64,000 bases of DNA from assembly GCF_000017565.1 (NCBI RefSeq), contig NC_009719.1, positions 2,091,001 to 2,155,000 on the forward strand, read 5' to 3'. Source of the stretch: Parvibaculum lavamentivorans DS-1. Lineage in GTDB: Bacteria; Pseudomonadota; Alphaproteobacteria; Parvibaculales; Parvibaculaceae. Made by a program: the position numbers and the translations under genes. Shown piece after piece: positions 35,147 through 42,852 of this stretch (position 1 is its first letter; every line of letters starts with the position of its first letter). The notes below the pieces were generated by a model, which saw only the letters and a list, made by a program, of their open reading frames with translations, made no database searches and had not been told where the DNA came from.

Positions 35147-37225
35147 TCAGAAGTCCGAGAACTTCTTGCCTTCCGCGACGATCTTTTCCAGAAGCGCCGC
35201 GGGCTTGAAGTCGTCGCCCATCTGCGCCTGGAATTCCTTCATCTTGGCGAGCACTTTGTCGGCGCCCACCGTGTCGCCGTAGAACATCGGGCCGCCGCGA
35301 TAGACCGGGAAGCCGTAACCGTTGATCCAGACGATGTCGATGTCGGAGGAACGGATCGCCTTGCCCTCCTCGAGGATCTTTGCGCCCTCGTTGATCATCG
35401 GATAGATGCAGCGTTCCAGAATCTCGTCGTCCGAAATCTTGCGGCGGTTGATGCCCTTCTTCTGGGCGAAGTCGAGGATGATCTTTTCCACGACCGGCGA
35501 GGGCTTCGCGTTGCGGTTCTCGTCGTAATCGTAGAAGCCCGCGCCCGTCTTCTGGCCGCGGCGGTCCATCTCGCACAGCACGTCGCGGATCGTCGCGCCT
35601 TGCGACTTCTCCTTCGACCAGCCGATATCGAGCCCGGCAAGGTCCGACATGGCGAAGGGGCCCATCGGCAGGCCGAAATCGTAGAGCACGCGGTCGACAT
35701 CCCAGGGCATGGCGCCTTCGAGGATCAGCTTCTGCGCCTCGCGCTGGCGCTGTGCCAGGATGCGGTTGCCGACGAAGCCGGGGCAGACGCCGACAAGCGC
35801 GGCGATCTTGCCGATCTTCTTCGCGAGCTGCATGGAGGTCGCGATGACGGGTTTCGAGGTCTTGTCGGCGCGCACGACTTCGAGGAGCCGCATGACGTTG
35901 GCGGGCGAGAAGAAGTGGAGGCCGATCACCGCTTCCGGCCGCTTCACGGCGGTCGCGATCTCGTCGATGTTCAAGGCGGACGTGTTGGTGGCGAGGATCG
36001 CGCCCTGCTTCACGATGGCGTCGAGTTTCGAGAAGACCTGCTTCTTCACATCCATGTTCTCGAACACGGCCTCGATCACGAGGTCGCTGTCGGCCAGCGC
36101 CTCCATCTCGAGCGAGCCGGTGAGAAGCCCCATGCGCTTCTCGACTTCCTCCATGGAGAAGCGGCCCTTCTTCGCCGAGTTCTCGTAATTCTTGCGGATG
36201 GTTGCGATGCCCCGGTCGAGCGCTTCCTGCTTCGTCTCCACGATGGTGACGGGGAGGCCGACATTGAGGAAGTTCATGGCGATGCCGCCGCCCATCGTGC
36301 CGGCGCCGATGATGCCGACCTTGTTGACGGGGATGGTCGGCGTGTCGGCCGGCACATCCGGCAGCTTCCAGACCTGGCGTTCGGCGAAGAAGACATGGCG
36401 CTGCGCGGCGGACTGCGTGCCGGTGACGAGTTCGCGGAAGAGCTTCTGCTCCACCTTGATGCCTTCATCGAAAGGCAGGTTCACCGCCGCCTCGATGCAC
36501 TGGATGTTGTATTCGGGCGCGAGGAAGCCGCGGAACTTGCGGGCGTTGGCCTTGCGGAACTCGGAGAAAATCTCCGGCTTGCCGCGCGCCGCTTCCACCT
36601 TGTCGCTCAGGTCGCGCACGCGCTTCAGCGGCCGTTTCTCGGCGACGATCTTCTTCGCGAAGGCGATGGCGCCGTCGCGCAGCTTGCCTTCTTCCGTCAG
36701 CTCGTCGACGAGCCCCATCTCCAGGCACTTCTTCGCGCCGACATGGCTCCCGCTCGTCACCATTTCGAGCGCCTTTTCGGGCCCGACGATGCGCGGCAGG
36801 CGCTGCGTGCCGCCCGCGCCCGGCAGCAGGCCGAGATTCACTTCCGGCAATCCGCATTTGGCGGAGGGCACAGCCACGCGGTAATGGCAGGTCAGCGCCA
36901 CTTCGAGGCCGCCGCCCAGCGCCGTGCCGTGGATGGCGGCGATAACGGGCTTCGAGGCGAATTCGATCATGTTGAGCGCATCGAACAGGCTCGGGCCCGC
37001 CGGCGCCTTGCCGAATTCGGTGATGTCGGCGCCCGCGATGAAGGTCTTGCCTTCGCAGATCAGCACGATCGCCTTCACGGCGTCGTTCTCCATCGCCTGT
37101 TTGATGCCGTTGTTGATCCCCTCGCGCACGGGCGCGGAAAGGGCGTTCACGGGCGGCGAATTCAGCGTGAGTACGGCGACTTCGCCCACCGTCTCAAGCG
37201 TGGTGACATCGTTGATTGCGGTCAT
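35147..37225 (-). CDS. fused enoyl-CoA hydratase / 3-hydroxyacyl-CoA dehydrogenase
   Basis: It performs two steps of fatty-acid beta-oxidation. The 692-residue chain has an N-terminal crotonase domain (residues 1-190; catalytic glutamates E108 in GGGLEVAL and E128 in LPEVNLGLLPGAGG). The NAD-binding domain begins at VGIIGAGTMGGG (303-314), with HFFSPANVMRLLEVV carrying the active histidine, and two C-terminal dehydrogenase domains follow. No thiolase gene follows, unlike fadBA operons. GGGAG lies before ATG 37225. A TetR gene is divergent, with a palindrome in the shared region, so it is probably the regulator. Confidence 0.93.
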   Translation of the reverse strand: MTAINDVTTLETVGEVAVLTLNSPPVNALSAPVREGINNGIKQAMENDAVKAIVLICEGKTFIAGADITEFGKAPAGPSLFDALNMIEFASKPVIAAIHGTALGGGLEVALTCHYRVAVPSAKCGLPEVNLGLLPGAGGTQRLPRIVGPEKALEMVTSGSHVGAKKCLEMGLVDELTEEGKLRDGAIAFAKKIVAEKRPLKRVRDLSDKVEAARGKPEIFSEFRKANARKFRGFLAPEYNIQCIEAAVNLPFDEGIKVEQKLFRELVTGTQSAAQRHVFFAERQVWKLPDVPADTPTIPVNKVGIIGAGTMGGGIAMNFLNVGLPVTIVETKQEALDRGIATIRKNYENSAKKGRFSMEEVEKRMGLLTGSLEMEALADSDLVIEAVFENMDVKKQVFSKLDAIVKQGAILATNTSALNIDEIATAVKRPEAVIGLHFFSPANVMRLLEVVRADKTSKPVIATSMQLAKKIGKIAALVGVCPGFVGNRILAQRQREAQKLILEGAMPWDVDRVLYDFGLPMGPFAMSDLAGLDIGWSKEKSQGATIRDVLCEMDRRGQKTGAGFYDYDENRNAKPSPVVEKIILDFAQKKGINRRKISDDEILERCIYPMINEGAKILEEGKAIRSSDIDIVWINGYGFPVYRGGPMFYGDTVGADKVLAKMKEFQAQMGDDFKPAALLEKIVAEGKKFSDF

Positions 37226-37281
37226 GGCGCTCCCTGCCTCTTTTATCGTTCTGGATTATATCCCGGGGTTTCGAGGCGGGG

Positions 37282-37309
37282 ATTATAGCGCCGGTGCCGC
37301 CCGGCGCTA
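37282..37309. promoter_or_regulatory. candidate TetR operator overlapping a -10 box
   Basis: A perfect inverted repeat of TAGCGCCGG and CCGGCGCTA with a six-base spacer occupies 37286-37309, between the divergent beta-oxidation and TetR genes. On the minus strand a TATAAT box at 37287-37282 overlaps its edge, and a second TATAAT lies at 37260-37255, 30 bases from the dehydrogenase start. A repressor bound here would block the minus-strand promoter. Confidence 0.5.
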
Positions 37310-37401
37310 CCGCCGCCCATGTGCAGTCGCGTTCGGCCCCCGGTCCGGGCATGAACAGGGGCGGCGCCTGTGCTAGCGTCGGGGCCGGTTCGCGTCGCGG
37401 C

Positions 37402-38097
37402 ATGAAGGGGCAGGCGTTGAAAGGCAGCAGCGGAAAATCGGAAACGGGCAGCCGGGCCGTCGGGCGACCTCGCGCCAATGCCGCGCCCTCGGCCGATCCT
37501 CGCGCCGACATCATCGCCGCCGCCGCCCGGCTATTCCGTGCCAAGGGCATCGCCGGCGCTTCCGTGCGCGAAATCGCGGCTGAGGCGGGGCTGAAGAAGG
37601 CCTCCCTCTACTACTACTTCCCCTCCAAGGAAGAGATCGTCCATGCGATGGTCGAGGATGTGCTCGCGCCCGCGCTCGCCACGCAGCGGCGGCTCGGCAA
37701 GGCGGCGCTCTCCGAGGCCGCGCGGCTCTATCTCTATCTCCGTTCCGATATCGAGCTGCTCTGCGCAGCGCCTTACGACTGCACCTGGCTTCTCTCGCAT
37801 GGCAGCCTCTCGGATGCGCGCATGGGCGCCTATTGGAAGCAGCGCCAGAAACTTCTCGCCTGGCTCGCCGCCCGATTGAAGCAGGGTCACGCGAAAGGCG
37901 AATTCGTGGCTTGCGATGCCGCCACCGTCGCACAGGCCATGCTTGCCGCAACGGAATATTCGGTTACATGGGCCGAGCGCGAAGACCGTGCCCGCATGGC
38001 GCAAACCGCGGAGCAGGTCGCCACGCTCCTTGTGCGCGGCGTGCTGGCGGATGGACGAGACATGGACTCGGTGAAGGTGGAAGCGGCAAAACGCTGA
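37402..38097 (+). CDS. TetR-family transcriptional regulator
   Basis: A 231-residue repressor with an N-terminal basic tail, then the TetR helix-turn-helix (IIAAAARLFRAKGIAGASV, EIAAEAGLKKASLYYYFPSK) and a variable ligand-binding helical domain. By position it probably controls the divergent beta-oxidation enzyme and responds to an acyl-CoA or fatty acid. ATG 37402 has no ribosome site of its own; AAGGGG at 37405-37410 would better serve TTG 37417, five codons later. Longer in-frame extensions upstream look unconserved. Confidence 0.88.
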   Translation: MKGQALKGSSGKSETGSRAVGRPRANAAPSADPRADIIAAAARLFRAKGIAGASVREIAAEAGLKKASLYYYFPSKEEIVHAMVEDVLAPALATQRRLGKAALSEAARLYLYLRSDIELLCAAPYDCTWLLSHGSLSDARMGAYWKQRQKLLAWLAARLKQGHAKGEFVACDAATVAQAMLAATEYSVTWAEREDRARMAQTAEQVATLLVRGVLADGRDMDSVKVEAAKR

Positions 38098-38236
38098 GCG
38101 TTTCACTTCGCGCCGATATTTCCTCCTTTCGCGCTCTACAAATTTCGACCCGCTCCACAGAGGGACGGCGATCTGTCGCGCTGGATTCTTTCCGTTTGAG
38201 GCATACATTAAGCCCCAACAACCGGAGGAGGCGGCC

Positions 38237-39550
38237 ATGAGCGAGCAAGTGTCGGTAGGGCGGGATTACACGCGGAGTAACGCGGATCTCGCCGCCAAGT
38301 GGAAGATCGACGTCAATCGGGATCCCTGGTCCATTCCGCTCGAAGAACTCGACCCCGCGCATGACGAGCTTTTCGCCGCCAACACAGTGCTTCCCTATTT
38401 CGAGCGGCTGCGAAAGGAAGACCCGGTTCACCTGAACGAGACCGGGCCTTACGGCCGTTATTGGTCGGTGACGAAATACGAAGACATCATGCATGTCGAC
38501 ACCAACCACAAGATTTTCTCCTCCGACATCCGAAATGGCGGCATCCGCCTCGGCGGCCAGCGCATCGAGGGAGAGCCCGATCCGCTCACCTATCTGCCCA
38601 TGTTCATCATGGAAGACCCGCCCAAGCATGACGAGCAGCGCAAGGCGGTGCAGCCGATGTTCACGCCGCAGAACCTCGCCGATCTCGAGCCGCTGATCCG
38701 CGAGCGCGCCGGCCTCATTCTCGATGCGCTGCCGCGCGGCGAAACGTTCAACTGGGTGCGCCAGGTGTCGGTGGAGCTGACGGGCCGCACCCTCGCCACG
38801 CTTTTCAACGTGCCGCAGGAAGACCGCCACAAGCTCATTCACTGGTCGGACACGGTGGAGCGGCTCGGCGATCCGGAATATTTCGAGACGCCGGAAGAAG
38901 GCTTCAAGGAACTCTGGAACTGCTGGGAATATTTCGACGGCGTCTGGAAAGACAGGCTCGCCAATCCGGGTTCGGATCTCATCTCGCTGCTCGCGCATAG
39001 CCCATCCACGAAGAACATGCCGCCGAACGAATATCTCGGCAACATGCTGCTCCTCATCGTCGGCGGCAACGACACGACGCGCAATTCCATCACCGGCGGC
39101 GTCCTCGCGCTCAATCAGTATCCGGATGAATATGCCAAGCTGATCGCAAACCCGGACATCATCCCGAACATGGTTTCGGAGATCATCCGCTGGCAGAGCC
39201 CGGTTGCCCATATGTGCCGCACGGCGACGGAAGATACGGAGCTTGGAGGCAAGAAGATCAGGAAGTGGGACAAGGTCGCCATGTGGTACGTCTCGGGCAA
39301 CCGCGACGACAGCAAGATCGACCGCGCCAATGAATTCCTGATCGACCGCGAAGGCGCGCGCCACCATCTCTCCTTCGGCTTCGGCATCCATCGCTGCATC
39401 GGCAACCGCGTCGGCGAAATGCAGTTGCGCATCCTCTGGGAAGAGATCATGAAGCGCTTCAAGAAGGTCGAAGTCGTCGGCGACCCCAAATATCTCCGCT
39501 CCAACTTCATCCGCGGCATCACCGAACTCCCGGTCATCGTCCGGGAGTAG
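38237..39550 (+). CDS. cytochrome P450, CYP153 family alkane hydroxylase
   Basis: CYP153 enzymes hydroxylate the terminal carbon of medium-chain alkanes and similar compounds. The 437-residue protein shows the I-helix motif GGNDTTRN (276-283), the ExxR pair E315/R318, and the haem ligand C387 in FGFGIHRCIGNR. It lacks a membrane anchor, as expected for bacterial P450s. The ferredoxin and ferredoxin reductase that it needs are not adjacent. GGAGGAGG precedes ATG 38237. With the nearby beta-oxidation and oxygenase genes it suggests growth on hydrocarbons or fatty acids. Confidence 0.93.
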   Translation: MSEQVSVGRDYTRSNADLAAKWKIDVNRDPWSIPLEELDPAHDELFAANTVLPYFERLRKEDPVHLNETGPYGRYWSVTKYEDIMHVDTNHKIFSSDIRNGGIRLGGQRIEGEPDPLTYLPMFIMEDPPKHDEQRKAVQPMFTPQNLADLEPLIRERAGLILDALPRGETFNWVRQVSVELTGRTLATLFNVPQEDRHKLIHWSDTVERLGDPEYFETPEEGFKELWNCWEYFDGVWKDRLANPGSDLISLLAHSPSTKNMPPNEYLGNMLLLIVGGNDTTRNSITGGVLALNQYPDEYAKLIANPDIIPNMVSEIIRWQSPVAHMCRTATEDTELGGKKIRKWDKVAMWYVSGNRDDSKIDRANEFLIDREGARHHLSFGFGIHRCIGNRVGEMQLRILWEEIMKRFKKVEVVGDPKYLRSNFIRGITELPVIVRE

Positions 39551-39573
39551 GGGAAGCGTTTGGCAAATTCTAC

Positions 39574-39625
39574 CACCCTCCCCCTGTGGGAGGGTCAAAC
39601 GGCTGAAAGCCGTTTGGGGAGGGGG
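39574..39625. repeat. intergenic palindromic sequence after CYP153
   Basis: It consists of a pyrimidine-rich arm ACCCTCCCCC, a partial complement GGGAGGGT, and a perfect inverted repeat AAACGGCT/AGCCGTTT with a three-base loop (39597-39615), ending in GGGGAGGGGG that can pair back to the first arm. There is no T-run. It looks like an interspersed extragenic palindrome rather than a terminator. Confidence 0.6.
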
Positions 39626-39676
39626 ACGTTGATCTACTCACGTCCCGTTTCTCCCGACACCCTCTCAACACACCCC

Positions 39677-39772
39677 CGTCATGGCCCGCTTTAATGCGGG
39701 CCATCCACGTCTTGTCGGCATCTCTGGAAGTTGAAGACGTGGATGGCCCGGACAAGCCGGGCCATGACGACG
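39677..39772. repeat. nested BIME-like inverted repeat
   Basis: A composite palindrome. Outer arms of 12 bases (39677-39688 and 39758-39769) and inner arms of 17 bases (39697-39713 and 39734-39750) are perfect complements. Each half also folds alone: ATGGCCCGC/GCGGGCCAT at 39681-39704, and ATGGCCCGG/CCGGGCCAT in the right half. Two mirror copies of one palindromic unit are typical of REP/BIME elements that are dispersed in bacterial genomes. Together with the repeat at 39574 it fills the 308 bases between CYP153 and the Rieske gene. Confidence 0.75.
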
Positions 39773-39858
39773 TGTTGGAGGGTAGGCCCACGACATCATT
39801 TGACACTCCCCCGCTTCCCATCCTAATTTCAACCGAACGGTCGAAACAGGAGCGGATC

Positions 39859-40989
39859 ATGCAGCCAATCGCGGAACTCCTGAAGGAAGGCGCAGCCGCC
39901 GTCGGGCGGCCGCTTGCCGATGCCCGCCTCCTGCCGTCCCGCTTCTACACCTCGACGGAGATATTCGAGGCCGAGAAGGAACGGATCTTCCGCCGCAACT
40001 GGGTCTCGGTCGGCCATGTCGCCGAAATCCCGAAGCCGGGCGACCGTTTCCGCATCGACGTCGCGGGCGAACCCCTTCTCATCGTGCGCGGCCGTGACGG
40101 CGTCGTGCGCGCTCTCTCCGCCGTCTGCCGTCACCGCGCCATGCTGCTCGCGGAAGGGGCGGGCAATGCCGGCACGATTTCCTGCCCCTATCACAAATGG
40201 ACCTATGCGCTGGATGGCGCGCTCATGGCCGCGCCGCTGATGGAGGGCGCCTCGCCGCTCGATGAAGCTGCCTGCGCGCTCCCCTCCTTCGCCTGCGAGG
40301 TCTGGAACGGTTTCATCTTCGTCAATCTCGACGGGCGTGCAGCGCCGCTCGCCGCGGCCCTCGCGCCGCTTGGCGAAGAGCTGGCGCCCTGGAAGATGGA
40401 CGAGCTCGAAATCGTCGGCCGCGTCGTCTTCGATCAGCGATACAACTGGAAGGTGCTGGCCGACAATTTCATGGAGGCCTATCACCATTTCGCCATCCAC
40501 CCGGAAACCTTCGAGCCGAATTACCCGGCCGCCATGTCCCAAGCGGATGAGGCGCGCGGCCCCTTCGCGGCATTGCGGATGCCGCACAAGGGTAATGAAC
40601 TCTCCGAACCGCTCTTCCCGCCGCTGCCCGACATACCGGACGAAGCGCGGCGCGGCTTCTCCGTCTTCAACATCTATCCCTCGATGCTGCTCGCCGTCTT
40701 TGTGGACACCGTCACCTGGTACCGCATGGAAATCGAAAGTGCCGGCAGCTTCCGCCTCACCATCTATCTCTTCGCCCATCCCCGCTCGCTCGACGTGCCG
40801 GACGCGGAGGCGTTGAAGGAATTTCTCCGCGAAGCGGCCACCGCTGTCCATATCGAGGACATCGCCGCCTGCGAAGGCGTTCAGAAAGGGCTTGAAAGCC
40901 GCATGGCGGTGCCCGGCCGCCTCAGCCCTCTCGAAGCGGCGATCCACCAGCACCAACAATGGCTGATGGGAGAGTTGGTCAAGGCGTGA
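39859..40989 (+). CDS. Rieske-type aromatic-ring-hydroxylating oxygenase, alpha subunit
   Basis: A 376-residue non-haem iron oxygenase. The N-terminal Rieske 2Fe-2S site is C90/H92 and C109/H112 (CRHR and CPYH). The catalytic domain has the mononuclear iron residues H209 and H214, with D202 bridging, in ADNFMEAYHHFAIH. The substrate is not predictable; relatives act on aromatic rings, quaternary amines or sterol side chains. No beta subunit, ferredoxin or reductase gene is adjacent. CAGGAG precedes ATG 39859; upstream in-frame codons lie inside the repeat and are rejected. Confidence 0.9.
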   Translation: MQPIAELLKEGAAAVGRPLADARLLPSRFYTSTEIFEAEKERIFRRNWVSVGHVAEIPKPGDRFRIDVAGEPLLIVRGRDGVVRALSAVCRHRAMLLAEGAGNAGTISCPYHKWTYALDGALMAAPLMEGASPLDEAACALPSFACEVWNGFIFVNLDGRAAPLAAALAPLGEELAPWKMDELEIVGRVVFDQRYNWKVLADNFMEAYHHFAIHPETFEPNYPAAMSQADEARGPFAALRMPHKGNELSEPLFPPLPDIPDEARRGFSVFNIYPSMLLAVFVDTVTWYRMEIESAGSFRLTIYLFAHPRSLDVPDAEALKEFLREAATAVHIEDIAACEGVQKGLESRMAVPGRLSPLEAAIHQHQQWLMGELVKA

Positions 40990-41298
40990 TCAGGCCGACA
41001 GTTTTTCGTCGCGTTCCTCGAGAGCGTCCCGCACCGCTTCTGGCGCGCGCATGATAAGCGTGATGAGCGTTCGCGCCGCCCCGCCCGGCTGCCGCTTTCC
41101 CTGCTCCCATTTCTGCAAACCGGAAACGCTGGTGCCGACAAGCCGCGCGAAATCAGGCTGCGTCATCTTCAGCGCCTTGCGGGCCTTTTTCACATCCACG
41201 GGTGCAACCGTATGAACACGGACGCCGGTCTTGCCGCCCCTGGCATGTTCGAGCGCCTCTTCCATGGAAGAGATGAGTTCCTTGGCGAAATCGCTCAC
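40990..41298 (-). CDS. HigA2-like helix-turn-helix antitoxin
   Basis: A 102-residue antitoxin with an N-terminal toxin-binding region and a C-terminal Xre-type helix-turn-helix (ARKALKMTQPDFARLVGTS, SGLQKWEQGKRQPGG). It is the second gene of a two-gene unit behind the toxin, the reversed order seen for higBA. It should neutralise the toxin and repress the operon by binding the repeats at 41665-41714. Its stop abuts that of the Rieske gene. Confidence 0.87.
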   Translation of the reverse strand: MSDFAKELISSMEEALEHARGGKTGVRVHTVAPVDVKKARKALKMTQPDFARLVGTSVSGLQKWEQGKRQPGGAARTLITLIMRAPEAVRDALEERDEKLSA

Positions 41299-41314
41299 TG
41301 TCGATACTCCTCTT

Positions 41315-41653
41315 CTACTTTCTCTGTTTCGCCGCTTTCTTGATCGCGGCGGCCAGGACCGAAACTGCCTTTCGATCCGCGGCGGAGAGGTCGGCCTTTT
41401 CGTTCTTGTCGTAGATCATCAACGCATAAAGCGGGGCGTTCTCGGCGTAGTAGTAATAGATGACCCGGGCGCCGCCACTTTTACCTTTGCCACCGGCGGC
41501 AAAACGGACCTTGCGCACGCCGCCCGTTCCCACGATCTCATCGCCCGCTTCCGGATTTTCGGCAAGAAACGCGATCAACTCGCTGTATTCGTCCTCGCTC
41601 AGAAGGGCCGCCGCGCGTTTCTGGAAGATGCTGGTCTCGGCCACCGTCTGCAT
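41315..41653 (-). CDS. HigB2/RelE-type mRNA interferase toxin
   Basis: A 112-residue RelE-superfamily toxin, predicted to cut ribosome-bound mRNA. It aligns well with HigB2: SEDEYSELIAFL, GTGGVRKVRFA, the basic GGKGKSGGARVIYYYY and IYDKNEKADLS. ATG 41653 is chosen; TTG 41671 would place the start inside the operator. A minus-strand promoter with TTGAAA (41687-41682), 16 bases, and TATATT (41665-41660) puts the predicted transcription start on or next to the ATG, so the mRNA may be leaderless. The antitoxin starts 16 bases after its stop. Confidence 0.85.
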   Translation of the reverse strand: MQTVAETSIFQKRAAALLSEDEYSELIAFLAENPEAGDEIVGTGGVRKVRFAAGGKGKSGGARVIYYYYAENAPLYALMIYDKNEKADLSAADRKAVSVLAAAIKKAAKQRK

Positions 41654-41659
41654 GAATTG

Positions 41660-41714
41660 AATATAACCCAATGGGCGAGTTTTTCAATTAAAATCAACCC
41701 AATGGGCGAGTTTT
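41660..41714 (-). promoter_or_regulatory. promoter and twin operator repeats of the toxin-antitoxin operon
   Basis: A 19-base sequence containing CCCAATGGGCGAG occurs twice, at 41665-41683 and 41696-41714, in direct orientation and 31 bases apart, about three helical turns. Each copy holds the imperfect palindrome CCCA-A-TGGG. The first copy fills the spacer between the minus-strand -35 (TTGAAA) and -10 (TATATT) of the toxin gene, an ideal place for autorepression by the antitoxin. Confidence 0.75.
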
Positions 41715-41893
41715 GGCAAAAACGGCCGTGATATCCTCTTCGCCTGATGTGTTCAAGGGCGTTCAACATGGCTGCCGGGCCTGTACAGAATGGGGAGGCT
41801 TTGGCATGACGGGGCCTTGTCGCGCTGTGCTAGGTTGCCCCAATAAAAATTACACCAATCAGGGAAGGGGCCGTCGCGCCTCTCGTCGTTCAG

Positions 41894-42841
41894 TTGAATA
41901 AAGTCGAAGAAACAGGCGCTCACGCGGAAATCGAGGCCGTCCGCAAGGGGTTCGAGAGCCGCGGCTATATCTGCAACGCGCATATCGCCACCTCGCTCTT
42001 TCTCGCGGAAAAACTGCAAAAGCCGCTGCTCATCGAAGGCCCGCCCGGCGTCGGCAAGACCGAGCTCGCCAAGGCGACGGCGGAGCTTGTCGGCAAGCCG
42101 CTCATCCGTCTCCAGTGCTATGAAGGTCTCGACGAGGCGAAGGCGCTTTACGAGTGGAAATACGGCAAGCAGCTTCTCTATACGCAGGTGCTGAAGGAGA
42201 AGCTCGGTGATCTGATGTCGGGCGCGCAGGGCTTGAAGGAGTCCATGGCGCGGCTGCATGATTTCGACGACACCTTCTTTTCGGAAGAATTTCTTGAGCC
42301 GCGTCCGCTTCTCAAGGCGCTCTGGCAGCCGGGCGGTGCGGTGCTGCTGATCGACGAAATCGACAAGTCGGATGACGAGTTCGAGGCTTTCCTGCTGGAG
42401 CTTCTCTCCGACTACCAGATTTCCGTTCCCGAGCTCGGCACGATCAAGGCGCGCACGACGCCGATCGTCTTCCTCACCTCCAACAACACGCGCGAGATCG
42501 GCGACGCGCTGAAGCGCCGCTGCCTGCATCTCTACATTCCGTTCCCGGATTCCGATCTGGAGCAGCGCATCATCGCGTCGCGCGTGCCGGAAATGGAGGC
42601 GCGTCTGCGCACGCAGCTTGTCGCCTTCGTGCAGGGGGTGCGCCAGCTCGACCTGAAGAAGCTTCCGGCGGTGAGCGAGACCATCGACTGGGCGCGCACC
42701 ATGGTCCTCCTCCATGCCCGCGAACTCGACGCCGATCTCGTCCGCAACACGCTCAACGTGCTGCTGAAATTCCAGGACGACATCGACAATGTCGATGGCG
42801 AGGTGAACGCACTGGTGTCGAAAGCCGTGCAGGCGGGGTAG
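41894..42841 (+). CDS. MoxR-family AAA+ ATPase
   Basis: A 315-residue AAA+ ATPase with Walker A GPPGVGKT (49-56), Walker B LLIDEIDK (151-158) and the sensor region FLTSNNTREIGDALKRR. MoxR proteins act as chaperones that insert metal centres or mature complexes, in partnership with a VWA protein, which follows here after 11 bases. The front of the reading frame has no ATG; TTG 41894 is the only common start codon near the conserved region, and no clear ribosome site precedes it. The client of the pair is unknown. Confidence 0.88.
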   Translation: MNKVEETGAHAEIEAVRKGFESRGYICNAHIATSLFLAEKLQKPLLIEGPPGVGKTELAKATAELVGKPLIRLQCYEGLDEAKALYEWKYGKQLLYTQVLKEKLGDLMSGAQGLKESMARLHDFDDTFFSEEFLEPRPLLKALWQPGGAVLLIDEIDKSDDEFEAFLLELLSDYQISVPELGTIKARTTPIVFLTSNNTREIGDALKRRCLHLYIPFPDSDLEQRIIASRVPEMEARLRTQLVAFVQGVRQLDLKKLPAVSETIDWARTMVLLHARELDADLVRNTLNVLLKFQDDIDNVDGEVNALVSKAVQAG

Positions 42842-42852
42842 GGGCTTCTCCC

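Noticed and set aside
35057-37288. Long open frame on the plus strand opposite the fused beta-oxidation enzyme
   Set aside because: Shadow of a complete enzyme with clear active-site motifs; no ribosome site or family resemblance.
39597-39615. Inverted repeat AAACGGCT/AGCCGTTT as the CYP153 terminator
   Set aside because: It is followed by a G-rich stretch rather than T and belongs to a larger palindromic repeat.
41654-41671. Upstream TTG start for the HigB2-type toxin
   Set aside because: It would lie inside the operator and upstream of the predicted -10 box; ATG 41653 fits the family N-terminus.
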